Of a DNA stretch of 64,000 nt, positions 51,884-61,457 are shown piece after piece; within the stretch, counting starts at the first letter, position 1; every line of letters begins with the position of its first letter. The notes under the pieces are model-generated. The model saw only the letters and a list, made by a program, of their open reading frames with translations. It had not been told where the DNA came from and did not search any database. Location of the stretch: positions 124,001 to 188,000 of the forward strand of contig NZ_JAMZDX010000003.1 of the NCBI RefSeq assembly GCF_024172095.1, given 5' to 3'. The translations under genes were made by a program, and so were the position numbers. Source of the stretch: Kitasatospora cinereorecta. GTDB lineage: Bacteria > Actinomycetota > Actinomycetes > Streptomycetales > Streptomycetaceae.

Positions 51884-52924
51884 GTGCTTGTTGAACACGA
51901 CGCCCCGCTCGCCCCGCTCACCACGCTCCGGCTCGGCGGCCCCGCCCGCCGACTGGTGACCGCCACCACCGACGAGGAGATCGTCGAGACCGTGCGCGCG
52001 GCCGACGCGGCGGGGGAGCCGCTGCTGGTCATCGGCGGCGGCTCCAACCTGGTGATCGGCGACGCCGGCTTCGACGGCACCGTCCTGCGGATCGCCACCC
52101 GCGGCTTCGCCCTCGACGGCACCCTGTTGGAACTCGCCGCCGGCGAGGTCTGGGCCGACGCCGTGGCCCGCACCGTCGACGAGGGGCTGGCCGGCATCGA
52201 GTTCCTGGCCGGGATCCCCGGCTCCGCCGGTGCCACCCCCGTGCAGAACGTCGGCGCGTACGGCCAGGAGGTCGCCGAGACGATCACCGAGGTGGTCGCC
52301 TACGACCGGGTCCGGTACGAGACCGTCACCCTCACCGGCGCCGACTGCGCCTTCTCCTACCGGCACAGCCGTTTCAAGGCGGACCCCGAGCGCCATGTGG
52401 TGCTCCGGGTCCGCTTCCGGCTCACCGACGCCGGCGGGCAGTCCTCGCCGATCAAGTACGCGGAGGTCGCCCGGACGCTCGGTGTCGAGGCGAACCGGTC
52501 GGTGGACCTGCGGACGGCACACGACACCGTGCTGAAGCTGCGGGCCGGCAAGGGCATGGTGCTGGACCCCGAGGACCACGACACCTGGTCGGCCGGCTCC
52601 TTCTTCACCAACCCGATCCTCACCGACACCCAGTACCGCGCCTTCCAGGACCGGCTGGGCGAGGTGACCGCCCCCGCCTTCCCGGCGGGGGACGGCCGCA
52701 CCAAGACCTCGGCCGCCTGGCTGATCGACCACGCCGGCTTCGGCAAGGGCCACGGCAGCGGCCCGGCCACCCTCTCCACCAAGCACACGCTCGCGCTCAC
52801 CAACCGCGGCGCCGCGACCACCGAGGACCTGTTGGCGCTGGCGCGCGAGGTCCGCGACGGCGTTCGCGCGGCGTTCGGGGTGGAGCTGGTGAACGAGCCG
52901 GTGATGGTGGGCGTCGCGCTGTAG
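51884..52924 (+). CDS. murB: UDP-N-acetylenolpyruvoylglucosamine reductase
   Basis: The 346-residue flavoprotein has the FAD-binding stretch LLVIGGGSNLVIGDAGF near residue 44 and IEFLAGIPGSAGATPVQNVG around residues 105-124. The active-site region YGQEVAETI and YRHSRFK follow, and SAGSFFTNPI carries the catalytic Ser near residue 235. MurB makes UDP-N-acetylmuramate in the cytosol for peptidoglycan. The length and the long insert after SRFK fit type I MurB. It starts at GTG nine bases after the previous stop. Confidence 0.92.
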   Translation: MLVEHDAPLAPLTTLRLGGPARRLVTATTDEEIVETVRAADAAGEPLLVIGGGSNLVIGDAGFDGTVLRIATRGFALDGTLLELAAGEVWADAVARTVDEGLAGIEFLAGIPGSAGATPVQNVGAYGQEVAETITEVVAYDRVRYETVTLTGADCAFSYRHSRFKADPERHVVLRVRFRLTDAGGQSSPIKYAEVARTLGVEANRSVDLRTAHDTVLKLRAGKGMVLDPEDHDTWSAGSFFTNPILTDTQYRAFQDRLGEVTAPAFPAGDGRTKTSAAWLIDHAGFGKGHGSGPATLSTKHTLALTNRGAATTEDLLALAREVRDGVRAAFGVELVNEPVMVGVAL

Positions 52925-52936
52925 GCGCCCCGGTCC

Positions 52937-53956
52937 TCAGTTCACGAGCCAGGCGTCGATGTCGGCCAGGATCTCCTTCTGGACGTGCTCCGGCGCGCGC
53001 GAGCCCCGCACGGACTGGCGGGCCAGTTCGGCGAGTTCGGCGTCGGAGAAGCCGTGCACGTCGCGGACCAGGTCGTACTGGGCGGCGAGCCGGGAGCCGA
53101 ACAGCAGCGGGTCGTCGGCGCCGAGCGCGAGCGGGACGCCGGCGTCGAAGAGGCGTCGCAGCGGGACGTCCTCGGCCTGCTCGTAGACGCCGAGCGAGAC
53201 GTTGGAGGAGGGGCACACCTCGCAGGTGATCTGCCGGTCGGCGAGCCGCTGGAGCAGCCGCTCGTCCTCGGCGGCGCGCACGCCGTGCCCGATCCGGCCG
53301 GCGCCGAGGTCGTCCAGGCAGTCGCGGACGGATTCGGGGCCGGCGAGTTCGCCGCCGTGCGGGGCGGCGAGCAGGCCGCCGCCGCGGGCGATGGCGAAGG
53401 CGCGGTCGAAGTCGCGGGCGAGGCCGCGCCGCTCGTCGTTGGAGAGGCCGAAGCCCACCACGCCCTGGTCGGCGTAGCGGACGGCGAGGCGGGCCAGGGT
53501 GCGGGCGTCCATCGGCGACTTCATGCGGTTGGCGGCGACCAGGACGCGGATGCCCACGCCGGTGGCGGCCTCGGCGTCGCGGACGGCGTCCAGGATCAGT
53601 TCCAGGGTGGGCGTGAGGCCACCGAGCCGGGGCGCGTACGAGGTCGGGTCGACCTGGATCTCCAGCCAGCGGGAGCCGTCGCGGCGCTCGTCCTCGGCGG
53701 TCTCCCGGATCAGTCGGCGGATGTCGGACTCGTCGCGCAGGCAGGACCGGGCGGAGTCGTACAGGCGCTGGAAGCGGAACCAGCCGCGCTCGTCGGTGGC
53801 GCGCAGCTTCGGCGGTTCGTCCGAGATCAGCGCCTCGGGCAGCCGGACGCCGTGTTTGTCGGCCAGCTCCAGCAGGGTGGCGGGCCGCATCGAGCCGGTG
53901 AAGTGCAGGTGCAGGTGGGCCTTCGGGAGGCTCCGGACATCACGCAGGCGATCCAT
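52937..53956 (-). CDS. add: adenosine deaminase
   Basis: The 339-residue protein has the zinc site HLHLHFTGS near residues 14-22, the catalytic AAPHGGELAG region, RIGHGVRA, CEVCPSSNVSLG and ALGADDPLLFG. It converts adenosine or deoxyadenosine to inosine in purine salvage; relatives act on other adenine compounds. ATG 53956 with AGGA upstream is preferred to more distal in-frame starts. It is convergent with murB and lies downstream of the aminotransferase gene beyond a terminator. Confidence 0.87.
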   Translation of the reverse strand: MDRLRDVRSLPKAHLHLHFTGSMRPATLLELADKHGVRLPEALISDEPPKLRATDERGWFRFQRLYDSARSCLRDESDIRRLIRETAEDERRDGSRWLEIQVDPTSYAPRLGGLTPTLELILDAVRDAEAATGVGIRVLVAANRMKSPMDARTLARLAVRYADQGVVGFGLSNDERRGLARDFDRAFAIARGGGLLAAPHGGELAGPESVRDCLDDLGAGRIGHGVRAAEDERLLQRLADRQITCEVCPSSNVSLGVYEQAEDVPLRRLFDAGVPLALGADDPLLFGSRLAAQYDLVRDVHGFSDAELAELARQSVRGSRAPEHVQKEILADIDAWLVN

Positions 53957-53991
53957 CTGCGAATCCTGCCGCATCGGGCGGGGAAACGGGA

Positions 53992-54032
53992 ACCGCCCCT
54001 GTCGCATCCCTCGAAGGGGTGACAGGGGCGGT
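53992..54032 (-). terminator. terminator after the aminotransferase gene
   Basis: Perfect 12-bp arms ACCGCCCCTGTC / GACAGGGGCGGT (53992-54003, 54021-54032) lie between the aminotransferase stop and the add start, both on the minus strand. Confidence 0.75.
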
Positions 54033-54046
54033 CGGGCGGGAGCCGG

Positions 54047-55279
54047 TCAGTCGCGGGCCTCGGCCAGCAGCTTCTGCACCCGGCTGATGCCCTCGACCAG
54101 GTCGGCGTCGCCCAGGGCGTAGGACAGCCGCAGGTAGCCCGGGGTGCCGAAGGCCTCGCCGGGGACGACCGCGACCTCGACCTCGTCCAGGATCAGCGCG
54201 GCGAGCTCGGCGGAGGTCTGCGGGCGCTTGCCGCGGATCTCCTTGCCCAGCAGGGCCTTGACCGACGGGTACGCGTAGAAGGCGCCCTCGGGCTCGGGGC
54301 AGTAGACGCCCTCGATCTCGTTGAGCATCGTCACGATGGTCCGGCGGCGGCGGTCGAACGCGGTCTTCATCTCGTCGACGGCCGACAGGTCGCCGGCGAC
54401 GGCGGCGATGGCCGCGCGCTGGGCCACGTTGGAGACGTTCGAGGTGGCGTGCGACTGCAGGTTGGCGGCCGCGTTGACGACGTCCTTGGGGCCGATCATC
54501 CAGCCCACCCGCCAGCCGGTCATGGCGTAGGTCTTGGCCACGCCGTTGACCACGATGCACTTGTCGGCCAGCTCGGGCAGCAGGGCGGGCAGCGAGGTGA
54601 AGGTCGCGTCGCCGTAGACCAGGTGCTCGTAGATCTCGTCGGTGAGCACCCACAGGCCGTGCTCCAGCGCCCAGCGGCCGATCGCCTCGGCCTCGGCCTC
54701 GGTGTAGACCGCGCCGGTCGGGTTGGAGGGCGAGACGAAGAGCACCACCTTGGTGTTCTCGGTGCGGGCGGCCTCCAACTGCTCGACCGAGACCTTGTAG
54801 CCGGTGGTCTCGTCGGCGACCACCTCGACCGGCACACCGCCGGCGAGCTGGATCGACTCCGGGTAGGTGGTCCAGTACGGCGCCGGGACGATCACCTCGT
54901 CGCCCGGGTCGAGGATCGCGGCGAAGGCGTTGTAGATCGCCTGCTTGCCGCCGTTGGTGACCAGCACCTGGGAGGCGTCCACCTGGTAGCCGGAGTCGCG
55001 CAGCGTCTTGGCGGCGATGGCGGCCTTGAGCTCCGGGAGGCCGCCGGCCGGGGTGTACCGGTGGTTGGCCGGGTCCTGGCAGGCCGCGACGGCGGCGTCG
55101 ACGATGTAGCCGGGGGTCGGGAAGTCGGGCTCGCCCGCACCGAAGCCGATGACGGGGCGGCCGGCCGCCTTCAGGGCCTTGGCCTTGGCGTCCACGGCGA
55201 GGGTGGCGGACTCGGCGATGGCGCCGACCCGGGCGGAGACCCGGCGGTCGGCAGGGCGGTTGGAGGTGGGTGCGCTCAT
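54047..55279 (-). CDS. aspC: pyridoxal-phosphate aspartate aminotransferase-type enzyme
   Basis: The 410-residue fold-type I aminotransferase has [19 protein letters not shown] (41-59), the PLP phosphate region [25 protein letters not shown] (182-193), [10 protein letters not shown], and the PLP lysine K249 in [16 protein letters not shown]. It is of the class Ib aspartate aminotransferase type, making aspartate and 2-oxoglutarate from oxaloacetate and glutamate. Its position upstream of tRNA-Trp-secE is conserved in streptomycetes. ATG 55279 is the likely start; the ribosome-binding site is weak. Confidence 0.87.
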   Translation of the reverse strand: MSAPTSNRPADRRVSARVGAIAESATLAVDAKAKALKAAGRPVIGFGAGEPDFPTPGYIVDAAVAACQDPANHRYTPAGGLPELKAAIAAKTLRDSGYQVDASQVLVTNGGKQAIYNAFAAILDPGDEVIVPAPYWTTYPESIQLAGGVPVEVVADETTGYKVSVEQLEAARTENTKVVLFVSPSNPTGAVYTEAEAEAIGRWALEHGLWVLTDEIYEHLVYGDATFTSLPALLPELADKCIVVNGVAKTYAMTGWRVGWMIGPKDVVNAAANLQSHATSNVSNVAQRAAIAAVAGDLSAVDEMKTAFDRRRRTIVTMLNEIEGVYCPEPEGAFYAYPSVKALLGKEIRGKRPQTSAELAALILDEVEVAVVPGEAFGTPGYLRLSYALGDADLVEGISRVQKLLAEARD

Positions 55280-55517
55280 GTCTGCATCGTTCCAGAACCG
55301 CGGAGGCCCGGGCACGACGGTTTCAACATGTGTACGGGGCCGTCCACGATCCGCACTCGTTCGGGCGGCCGGACGTGAATGAGGTTCGACCAAACGGCGA
55401 AGAACCCGTACACTCACTGCTCGACGGCTTCCGAACTGCGAATCCTCCCGGCGCGTACAACACGCACCACGGCGGATGCGGTAGGTTGGGGGCCACTGAG
55501 GAGCCGACAGGTTCTGA

Positions 55518-55590
55518 AGGGCACTAGCTCAATTGGTAGAGCACCGGTCTCCAAAACCGGCGGTTGGGGGTTCGAGTCCCTCGTGCCCTG
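55518..55590 (+). tRNA. tRNA-Trp (anticodon CCA)
   Basis: The acceptor AGGGCAC (55518-55524) pairs with GTGCCCT (55583-55589). The anticodon loop in GTCTCCAAAAC shows CCA, and the T arm is GGGGGTTCGAGTCCC. CCA is not encoded. Confidence 0.95.
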
Positions 55591-55607
55591 CTGCTTGATC
55601 CGCACTG

Positions 55608-55637
55608 AGCCCGTTCGCTCCACAGAGCGAGCGGGCT
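55608..55637 (+). terminator. terminator after tRNA-Trp
   Basis: Two 13-nt arms (55608-55620, 55625-55637) pair with one wobble around a CACA loop. Confidence 0.75.
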
Positions 55638-55734
55638 TGATGCGGAGAGGGCCCCACCAAGCACTGCCTTTTCGCCGGATCGCCCGTGCTACCCAGCACG
55701 GACCTCGGCAGGACCCGGATTCAGGTGAGGACGA

Positions 55735-56097
55735 GTGACGGAGACCACGGGCTCCACCGCGACGCCTGAGAGCGGCAACCCCGAGGGTGCCGACGTGGCG
55801 GACGAGACCACGCCTGCGGATGGCAAGCTCTCCCGGCGTGACCGGCGGCGTGCCAACAAGGCCTCCGCGGGCGACGGTTCGAAGAAGTCCGGCAAGCGGG
55901 CCAAGAAGGGCCTGTTCGCACGGATCGCGATCTTCTACCGCCAGATCATCGCCGAGCTGCGCAAGGTCGTCTGGCCGAGCCGCAACGAGCTGGTCCAGTA
56001 CACCACCGTCGTGGTCACCTTCGTGATCGTGATGATGCTGCTGGTGGCCGGCCTCGACTGGGGCTTCTCGAAGCTCAGCTTCTGGATCTTCGGCTGA
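55735..56097 (+). CDS. secE: preprotein translocase subunit SecE
   Basis: The 120-residue protein starts at GTG 55735 after GAGG. About 70 charged residues precede the SecE core IIAELRKVVWPSRNELVQYT and a single transmembrane helix (about 92-112, VVVTFVIVMMLLVAGL). SecE clamps the SecY channel. The long acidic/basic N-terminal extension is normal for actinobacteria. A strong hairpin separates it from nusG. Confidence 0.93.
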   Translation: MTETTGSTATPESGNPEGADVADETTPADGKLSRRDRRRANKASAGDGSKKSGKRAKKGLFARIAIFYRQIIAELRKVVWPSRNELVQYTTVVVTFVIVMMLLVAGLDWGFSKLSFWIFG

Positions 56098-56124
56098 CGC
56101 CGGATCCTCCGAAAGACCTCACCC

Positions 56125-56155
56125 CGACCCGGGCCGATCGAATCGGCCCGGGTCG
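56125..56155 (+). terminator. hairpin between secE and nusG
   Basis: Perfect 14-bp arms (56125-56138, 56142-56155) with a CGA loop; no strong T tract. It may be a partial terminator. Confidence 0.7.
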
Positions 56156-56252
56156 AGCTGTCGGTGCGAACCGCACGAACCGGACGAGACGGCTACCGTT
56201 GACTCGGTACTGTTGAGGTATCCGTTCCACAACCAGGAAAGAAGCAGCGACC

Positions 56253-57116
56253 GTGTCTGAGTCCCCCCTGTACGACGCCGACGAGACCGTCCGCGAGGCG
56301 GATGTCGCCGCCGAGCTGGACGCGGCCGAGGCTGCCGATGCCGAGGCCGCCGAGGAGATCGTGGACGCCGCGGACGCCGATGTGGACGAGGCCGAGGCCG
56401 CCGACGAGGCCGAGGCGGACGTGCCGGCCGAGGAGGCCGCGCTGCACGAGGTCGGCGAGGGGGAGGCCGATGAGGCTGCCGACGAGGCCGAGGCCGAGCC
56501 CGCCGTCGAGAGCGACCCGGTGGCCGAGTTCCGCGAGCAGCTCCGGATCGCCCCGGGCGAGTGGTACGTCATCCACACCTACGCCGGCTACGAGAACCGG
56601 GTGAAGCAGAACCTGGAGCAGCGCGCCGTCTCGCTGAACGTCGAGGACTACATCTTCGAGTCCCAGGTTCCGCAGGAGGAGGTCGTCCAGATCAAGAACG
56701 GCGACCGCAAGACCATCCGGCAGAACAAGCTCCCCGGCTACGTCCTGGTGCGCATGGACCTCACCCCGGAGTCCTGGGGCGTCGTCCGCAACACCCCCGG
56801 TGTCACCGGCTTCGTCGGCAACGCCTACGACCCGTACCCGCTGACGCTGGACGAGGTCGTCAAGATGCTTGCCCCGGACGTCGAGCGCGCCGCGGCCAAG
56901 GAGGCCGGCAAGGCCTCGCCGATCCGCCCGGTCGAGGTCCAGGTGCTGGACTTCGAGGTCGGCGACTCGGTCACCGTCACCGACGGTCCGTTCGCCACCC
57001 TGCAGGCGACCATCAACGAGATCAACCCCGACTCGAAGAAGGTCAAGGGCCTGGTCGAGATCTTCGGCCGGGAGACCCCGGTCGAGCTCTCCTTCGACCA
57101 GATCCAGAAGAACTGA
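56253..57116 (+). CDS. nusG: transcription termination/antitermination factor NusG
   Basis: The 287-residue protein has a NusG NGN domain at about 100-215 ([43 protein letters not shown]) and a KOW domain at about 232-284 ([20 protein letters not shown]). The first ~95 residues are an extremely acidic Ala/Glu/Asp extension. NusG couples RNA polymerase with Rho or the ribosome. It starts at GTG after an AGGAAAG site. rplK follows beyond a hairpin. Confidence 0.94.
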   Translation: MSESPLYDADETVREADVAAELDAAEAADAEAAEEIVDAADADVDEAEAADEAEADVPAEEAALHEVGEGEADEAADEAEAEPAVESDPVAEFREQLRIAPGEWYVIHTYAGYENRVKQNLEQRAVSLNVEDYIFESQVPQEEVVQIKNGDRKTIRQNKLPGYVLVRMDLTPESWGVVRNTPGVTGFVGNAYDPYPLTLDEVVKMLAPDVERAAAKEAGKASPIRPVEVQVLDFEVGDSVTVTDGPFATLQATINEINPDSKKVKGLVEIFGRETPVELSFDQIQKN

Positions 57117-57130
57117 TCGTCCGATCGTCG

Positions 57131-57166
57131 GATCCGGGGCGGGGCCAGGGGGCCCTGCCCCGGATT
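57131..57166 (+). terminator. hairpin between nusG and rplK
   Basis: Two 16-nt arms (57131-57146, 57151-57166) pair with G-T wobbles around AGGG, followed by CGTTTTGG. Confidence 0.7.
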
Positions 57167-57170
57167 CGTT

Positions 57171-57200
57171 TTGGTCCAGGACCGCATGAGCGGTTAGCCT
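57171..57200 (+). promoter_or_regulatory. candidate rplK promoter
   Basis: TTGGTC (57171-57176) and TAGCCT (57195-57200) with an 18-bp spacer lie just after the nusG terminator and 84 bp before rplK, giving a sigma-70-like promoter for rplK-rplA. Confidence 0.45.
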
Positions 57201-57283
57201 GGTCCGATGTGTGTGTTGGCAGCCGCATGTCGCTGCGGCGGCGCACACACCAGCAATCACCTCTCGGAAGGACCCGGAGAGAA

Positions 57284-57718
57284 ATGCCTCCCAAGAAGAA
57301 GAAGGTCACGGGGCTTATCAAGCTCCAGATCAACGCCGGTGCGGCCAACCCGGCGCCGCCGGTCGGCCCCGCGCTGGGCCAGCACGGCGTCAACATCATG
57401 GAGTTCTGCAAGGCCTACAACGCGGCCACCGAGTCGCAGCGCGGCATGATCGTGCCGGTGGAGATCACGGTCTACGACGACCGCTCCTTCACCTTCATCA
57501 CGAAGACGCCGCCGGCCGCGCGCCTCATCCTGAAGGCCGCCGGCATCGACAAGGGCTCCAGCGAGCCGCACAAGACCAAGGTCGCCAAGCTGACCTCGGC
57601 GCAGGTGCGCGAGATCGCCACGGTGAAGATGCCCGACCTGAACGCCAACGACCTGGACGCGGCGGAGAAGATCATCGCCGGCACCGCCCGGTCGATGGGC
57701 ATCACCGTCGAGGGCTGA
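57284..57718 (+). CDS. rplK: 50S ribosomal protein L11
   Basis: The 144-residue protein is a typical L11: [20 protein letters not shown] at 10-29 (N-terminal domain, thiostrepton and release-factor site), [13 protein letters not shown], then the rRNA-binding domain with [17 protein letters not shown] and [13 protein letters not shown]11 binds 23S rRNA at the GTPase centre. ATG 57284 follows GGAGAGAA. It is co-transcribed with rplA 77 bp downstream. Confidence 0.96.
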
Positions 57719-57795
57719 TCACCCCTTCTCGTCCACCGTGGTAGGGCCTGCGCGGCCCGTGAACACCACGAACTCCATCCATTTCAGGAGCAGCA

Positions 57796-58518
57796 GTGAA
57801 GCGCAGCAAGGCTCTCAAGGCCGCGGACGCCCAGGTCGACCGCAGCCGCATCTACGCCCCGCTCGAGGCCGTCCGCCTCGCCAAGGCGACCTCCACCACC
57901 AAGTTCGACGGCACCGTCGAGGTCGCCATGCGTCTGGGTGTCGACCCGCGCAAGGCCGACCAGATGGTCCGCAGCACCGTCATCCTCCCGCACGGCACCG
58001 GTAAGACCGCTCGGGTCCTGGTCTTCGCGACCGGCGAGCGTGCCGAGGCCGCGCGTGCTGCGGGCGCCGACATCGTCGGCTCGGACGAGCTGATCGACGA
58101 GGTCGCCAAGGGCCGTCTGGACTTCGACGCCGTCGTCGCCACCCCGGACCTCATGGGCAAGGTCGGCCGCCTCGGCCGCGTGCTCGGTCCCCGTGGCCTG
58201 ATGCCGAACCCGAAGACCGGCACCGTGACCCCGGACGTGGCCAAGGCCGTGAACGAGATCAAGGGCGGCAAGATCGAGTTCCGCGTCGACAAGCACTCGA
58301 ACCTCCACCTGATCATCGGCAAGACCTCGTTCTCCGACGAGCAGCTGGTGGAGAACTACGGCGCCGCGCTCGAGGAGGTCCTCCGGGCCAAGCCGGCCGC
58401 CGCCAAGGGCCGTTACATCAAGAAGATCGCGTTCTCGACCACCATGGGCCCCGGCGTCCAGGTCGACCCGAACCGCACCCGCAACCTCCTCGTCGAGGAG
58501 GACCCGGCTGCGGTCTGA
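57796..58518 (+). CDS. rplA: 50S ribosomal protein L1
   Basis: The 240-residue protein matches L1: [32 protein letters not shown] [32 protein letters not shown] and the C-terminal [11 protein letters not shown]1 forms the L1 stalk of the 50S subunit and in many bacteria represses its own operon. It starts at GTG with CAGGAG upstream. A very strong hairpin ends this operon. Confidence 0.96.
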   Translation: MKRSKALKAADAQVDRSRIYAPLEAVRLAKATSTTKFDGTVEVAMRLGVDPRKADQMVRSTVILPHGTGKTARVLVFATGERAEAARAAGADIVGSDELIDEVAKGRLDFDAVVATPDLMGKVGRLGRVLGPRGLMPNPKTGTVTPDVAKAVNEIKGGKIEFRVDKHSNLHLIIGKTSFSDEQLVENYGAALEEVLRAKPAAAKGRYIKKIAFSTTMGPGVQVDPNRTRNLLVEEDPAAV

Positions 58519-58560
58519 CCCTCTCGCTGAGAGCGTCCGATCTGCGTACCAGGTCTGAAA

Positions 58561-58597
58561 CAACGGGCCCGTACCCCCCTGGGGTGCGGGCCCGTTG
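58561..58597 (+). terminator. terminator after rplA
   Basis: Two 17-nt arms (58561-58577, 58581-58597) pair with one wobble around CCT, 43 bases after the rplA stop. Confidence 0.85.
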
Positions 58598-58658
58598 CCC
58601 TGTCCGTCGACTAGAGTCCTCTCGCTCGTATGAGAAAAAGCTAAGAGGGGGACTCTTC

Positions 58659-59558
58659 ATGCGCACCCTGCGTATCGCCTCGGCCGTTGCCGTCTCGGCC
58701 CTGCTGGTCGGCGGCCTGACCGCGTGCAACGGCAAGTCCGGCAGCGGCCAGGACGCCAAGGCCGGCGCCTCGGCCGCGGCCTCGGCGGGCGCCTCGGGCG
58801 CCGCGAACGGCGCGTCCGCCGGCGCCGGTGCCGCGGCCGGCAAGGACCTCGCGCCGAAGGAGGCGCTGCTCGCCTCCGCCGCCGTGATGGACAAGCTCGG
58901 CAGCGCGAAGCTCACCACCAAGGGCGCCACCGCCGACGACTCGGGCACCGGTGCCATCGTCTGGAAGGCCCCGCAGGCGTTCCAGATCACCACCAAGAAC
59001 GAGGGCAAGGACTACCAGGTCCTGTTCACCGGCGACGTCATGTACGTCGGCGCCACCCCCGAGCTGGCCTCGGTGGCCGGCGGCAAGAAGTGGATGAAGA
59101 TCGACCTCAAGGCGGCCGCCGCCTCCGGTGCCCCGGGCACCGAGGACGCCGGTTCCTTCGCCGCGATGACCCAGCTGATGAACCCGGCGGTTCAGCTGGC
59201 CGTGGCCGCGCCCAACGCCACCAAGGTCGGCGCGGAGAAGGTCGACGGGGTGGACACCGTGCACTACCGCAGCCAGGTCGACATCGACGCGCTGGTCGCC
59301 GGCATGACGCTGGCCCCGGACATGAAGGCCAAGGTCACGGAGCAGCTGAAGAAGGACGGCACCAAGACCACCTTCGACCTGTGGATCAACGCCAAGGGCG
59401 AGCTGGTCCAGCAGTCCGGCACCGAGCTGGGCGCCGGTGGCGCCGGCGCCACCACGGTCAAGTACAGCGAGCTGGGCACCGTGACCGCGCCCAAGGCCCC
59501 GGCCGCGAGCGATGTCTTCGACCTGGCCGACCTGATGAAGCAGCTCGGTCAGCACTGA
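58659..59558 (+). CDS. predicted lipoprotein (LppX/LprG-like fold), paralogue 1
   Basis: The 299-residue protein has a signal peptide with the lipobox LVGGLTAC (Cys near residue 23), an Ala/Gly/Ser linker to about residue 60, and a ~235-residue beta-rich domain (AKLTTKGATADDSGTG, VHYRSQVDIDALVAGM, TTFDLWINAKGELVQQ). This pattern recalls LprG/LppX-like lipid-binding lipoproteins. ATG 58659 follows AGAGGGGG. With the next gene it forms a pair of related lipoproteins lodged between rplA and rplJ. Confidence 0.72.
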   Translation: MRTLRIASAVAVSALLVGGLTACNGKSGSGQDAKAGASAAASAGASGAANGASAGAGAAAGKDLAPKEALLASAAVMDKLGSAKLTTKGATADDSGTGAIVWKAPQAFQITTKNEGKDYQVLFTGDVMYVGATPELASVAGGKKWMKIDLKAAAASGAPGTEDAGSFAAMTQLMNPAVQLAVAAPNATKVGAEKVDGVDTVHYRSQVDIDALVAGMTLAPDMKAKVTEQLKKDGTKTTFDLWINAKGELVQQSGTELGAGGAGATTVKYSELGTVTAPKAPAASDVFDLADLMKQLGQH

Positions 59559-59709
59559 CCTGGTGCCGCGCCGGCGCCGGCCGCCCCGGGTGCTCACGGG
59601 CACCCGGGGCGGTCGGCCGTCGCGGCCCGGGGCACGCATGGCATGGTGGGGGTCCCGCGCGGATGCGCGGGCAGACGCGCGACGGCGGACGGAGAGGGGG
59701 AGGGGACCG

Positions 59710-60501
59710 ATGGCGGCACGGTGGCGTACGGCGGCGGTCGTGGTGCTCTCCGCACTGCTCGCGGCCGGCTGCGCGAGCGGCGGGTCCAAGACCCCGGACG
59801 CACCCAGCAGCCCGGCGGCGAGCACCGCGCTGGCCACCCCCACCGACCGCTCCCCGCACGGGGTGCTGCTCTCCGCCCAGCTCGCCGTCCACGACGCCCG
59901 CCGGGCCGCCTTCCGCTACTCGCTCGGCGGCGAGCACGTCCAGGGCACGGTGTTCTGGGCGCCCAAGACGGTGCTCCAGCTGAAGCGCGACACCTCGGCG
60001 GTCCAGCTGATCGTGCTGGACACCTCCGCCTACCTGGGGGGCGACCAGGCGACCGCCGAGCGGCTCGGCGGCCGGCACTGGGAGAAGTACCCGGGCAAGG
60101 AGGTCCCGTACTCGGGCCTGGTCGACCGGCTCAATCCGCTGGTCGCGGTGACCGCGGCGGCCGCCGCCGACACCCCCGAACTGGTCGGCGAGGAGAAGCT
60201 CCAGGACTCCACCGCCCAGCACTACCGGGTGACCACCACCGCCGCCGGGTACGCGGCCGCCCAGACCCAGCTCTCGGCCGCCCGCCGGCAGGCCCTGGAA
60301 CAGGCGCTCGGGCCGGGCCCGGTGGTGCTCGACCTCTGGCTGAACGACAAGGACCAGCCGGTCCAGGTCCGCCGCTCGGCGTCGTCCGGCACCGACGTGA
60401 TCGGGTACGCCGAGTACGGCGGCCCGCTGTCGGTCCAGGCCCCGGCCGAGGCGGACACCGCGGACGCCGCCGGACAGAGCCTCCCGCCGGTCGCGCCCTG
60501 A
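59710..60501 (+). CDS. predicted lipoprotein, paralogue 2
   Basis: The 263-residue protein starts at ATG 59710 after GGAGGGG and has a lipobox in LSALLAAGC (Cys near residue 21). The mature domain parallels the previous gene: FRYSLGGEHVQGTVFWAPKT, LQDSTAQHYRVTT, VVLDLWLNDKDQPVQVRR and IGYAEYGGPLSVQAP. The shared HYR...LDLW pattern argues for duplication. The role is unknown. It is followed by the L10 leader region. Confidence 0.72.
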   Translation: MAARWRTAAVVVLSALLAAGCASGGSKTPDAPSSPAASTALATPTDRSPHGVLLSAQLAVHDARRAAFRYSLGGEHVQGTVFWAPKTVLQLKRDTSAVQLIVLDTSAYLGGDQATAERLGGRHWEKYPGKEVPYSGLVDRLNPLVAVTAAAAADTPELVGEEKLQDSTAQHYRVTTTAAGYAAAQTQLSAARRQALEQALGPGPVVLDLWLNDKDQPVQVRRSASSGTDVIGYAEYGGPLSVQAPAEADTADAAGQSLPPVAP

Positions 60502-60526
60502 AGGCGCGGCACCGGGGGAGCGGATT

Positions 60527-60554
60527 TTGTGCTGCGCGGCTCGGCGGGTACGGT
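60527..60554 (+). promoter_or_regulatory. candidate rplJL promoter
   Basis: TTGTGC (60527-60532) and TACGGT (60549-60554) with a 16-bp spacer lie just upstream of the structured L10 leader. Confidence 0.5.
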
Positions 60555-60559
60555 GGTGT

Positions 60560-60730
60560 CTGCCAAAGACCGCTGGTCGTGGCCTTCGCCCGCAAGGGTG
60601 TCGGCACCGAAGGTTCCGCGCTTGCGCGGGCGGCCCGCGCAGGTTGTCTGGAGCTACTGATTTCCGGCCTTTCGAGGCCGTTGAGGTCCTGCGAGCCCCG
60701 TGCGCCTGCGCACGGGGCTCTTTCGTCTTC
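60560..60730 (+). ncRNA. ribosomal protein L10 leader with attenuator hairpin
   Basis: The ~250-nt untranslated region before rplJ contains several stems and ends in a strong hairpin, GAGCCCCGTGCG / CGCACGGGGCTC (60693-60704, 60709-60720), followed by TTTCGTCTTC. This is the place and layout of the L10 leader, where L10(L12)4 binds its own mRNA to repress rplJ-rplL. The L10-binding kink-turn region was not modelled in detail. Confidence 0.65.
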
Positions 60731-60807
60731 CCGCGGTCGATGGCGCCGAATGGTCGACTTCTCGAAGGTCGGCCCGACTTCGACATCACGGAAGGAGGCG
60801 TAAGCCT

Positions 60808-61371
60808 ATGGCCAGGCCCGACAAGGCTGCTGCCGTCGCCGAGATCACGGACATGTTCCGTGGCTCGAACGCGGCCGTGCTGACCGAGTACCGCGGTCTC
60901 TCGGTGAAGCAGGTCAAGACCCTGCGTCGCTCGCTGGGCGAGAACGCCCAGTACGCCGTGGTGAAGAACACGCTGACCAAGATCGCGGCCAATGAGGCTG
61001 GGATCTCCGGGCTGGACGACCTGTTCGCGGGTCCGACGGCTGTCGCCTTCGTCACCGGTGACCCGGTGGAGTCGGCGAAGGCTCTGCGTGACTTCGCCAA
61101 GGAGAACCCCGCCCTGATCATCAAGGGTGGTGTCCTTGACGGCAAGGCGCTGACCGCTGACGAGATCAAGAAGCTCGCGGACCTCGAGTCCCGCGAGGTT
61201 CTGCTCTCCAAGCTGGCCGGTGCCATGAAGGGCAAGCAGTCCCAGGCTGCCGCGCTCTTCCAGGCTCTGCCGTCGAAGCTCGTCCGTACCGTGGAGGCCC
61301 TCCGCGTCAAGGTCGAGGAGGGCGGTGCCGGTACGCCGGCTCCCGCCGCCGAGGAAGCGGCTGCGGAGTAA
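60808..61371 (+). CDS. rplJ: 50S ribosomal protein L10
   Basis: The 187-residue protein is L10: [54 protein letters not shown] and a C-terminal helix ending in an Ala/Glu tail that holds L7/L12 dimers. ATG 60808 follows GAAGGAGG. It is co-transcribed with rplL. Confidence 0.96.
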   Translation: MARPDKAAAVAEITDMFRGSNAAVLTEYRGLSVKQVKTLRRSLGENAQYAVVKNTLTKIAANEAGISGLDDLFAGPTAVAFVTGDPVESAKALRDFAKENPALIIKGGVLDGKALTADEIKKLADLESREVLLSKLAGAMKGKQSQAAALFQALPSKLVRTVEALRVKVEEGGAGTPAPAAEEAAAE

Positions 61372-61457
61372 TTCCGCAGGCCAACGCCTCGCTGCGGGCC
61401 GTGCGCCCGCCAATCCGAACATCCGGCACCCGCCGATTTAGTGGAAGGACGCCAATC

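Noticed and set aside
48557..52786. Very long minus-strand open frame opposite the dehydratase-tetR-MFS-murB genes
   Set aside because: It is antisense to clearly assigned genes, has no family motifs, and its composition is what high-GC codon bias on the other strand produces.
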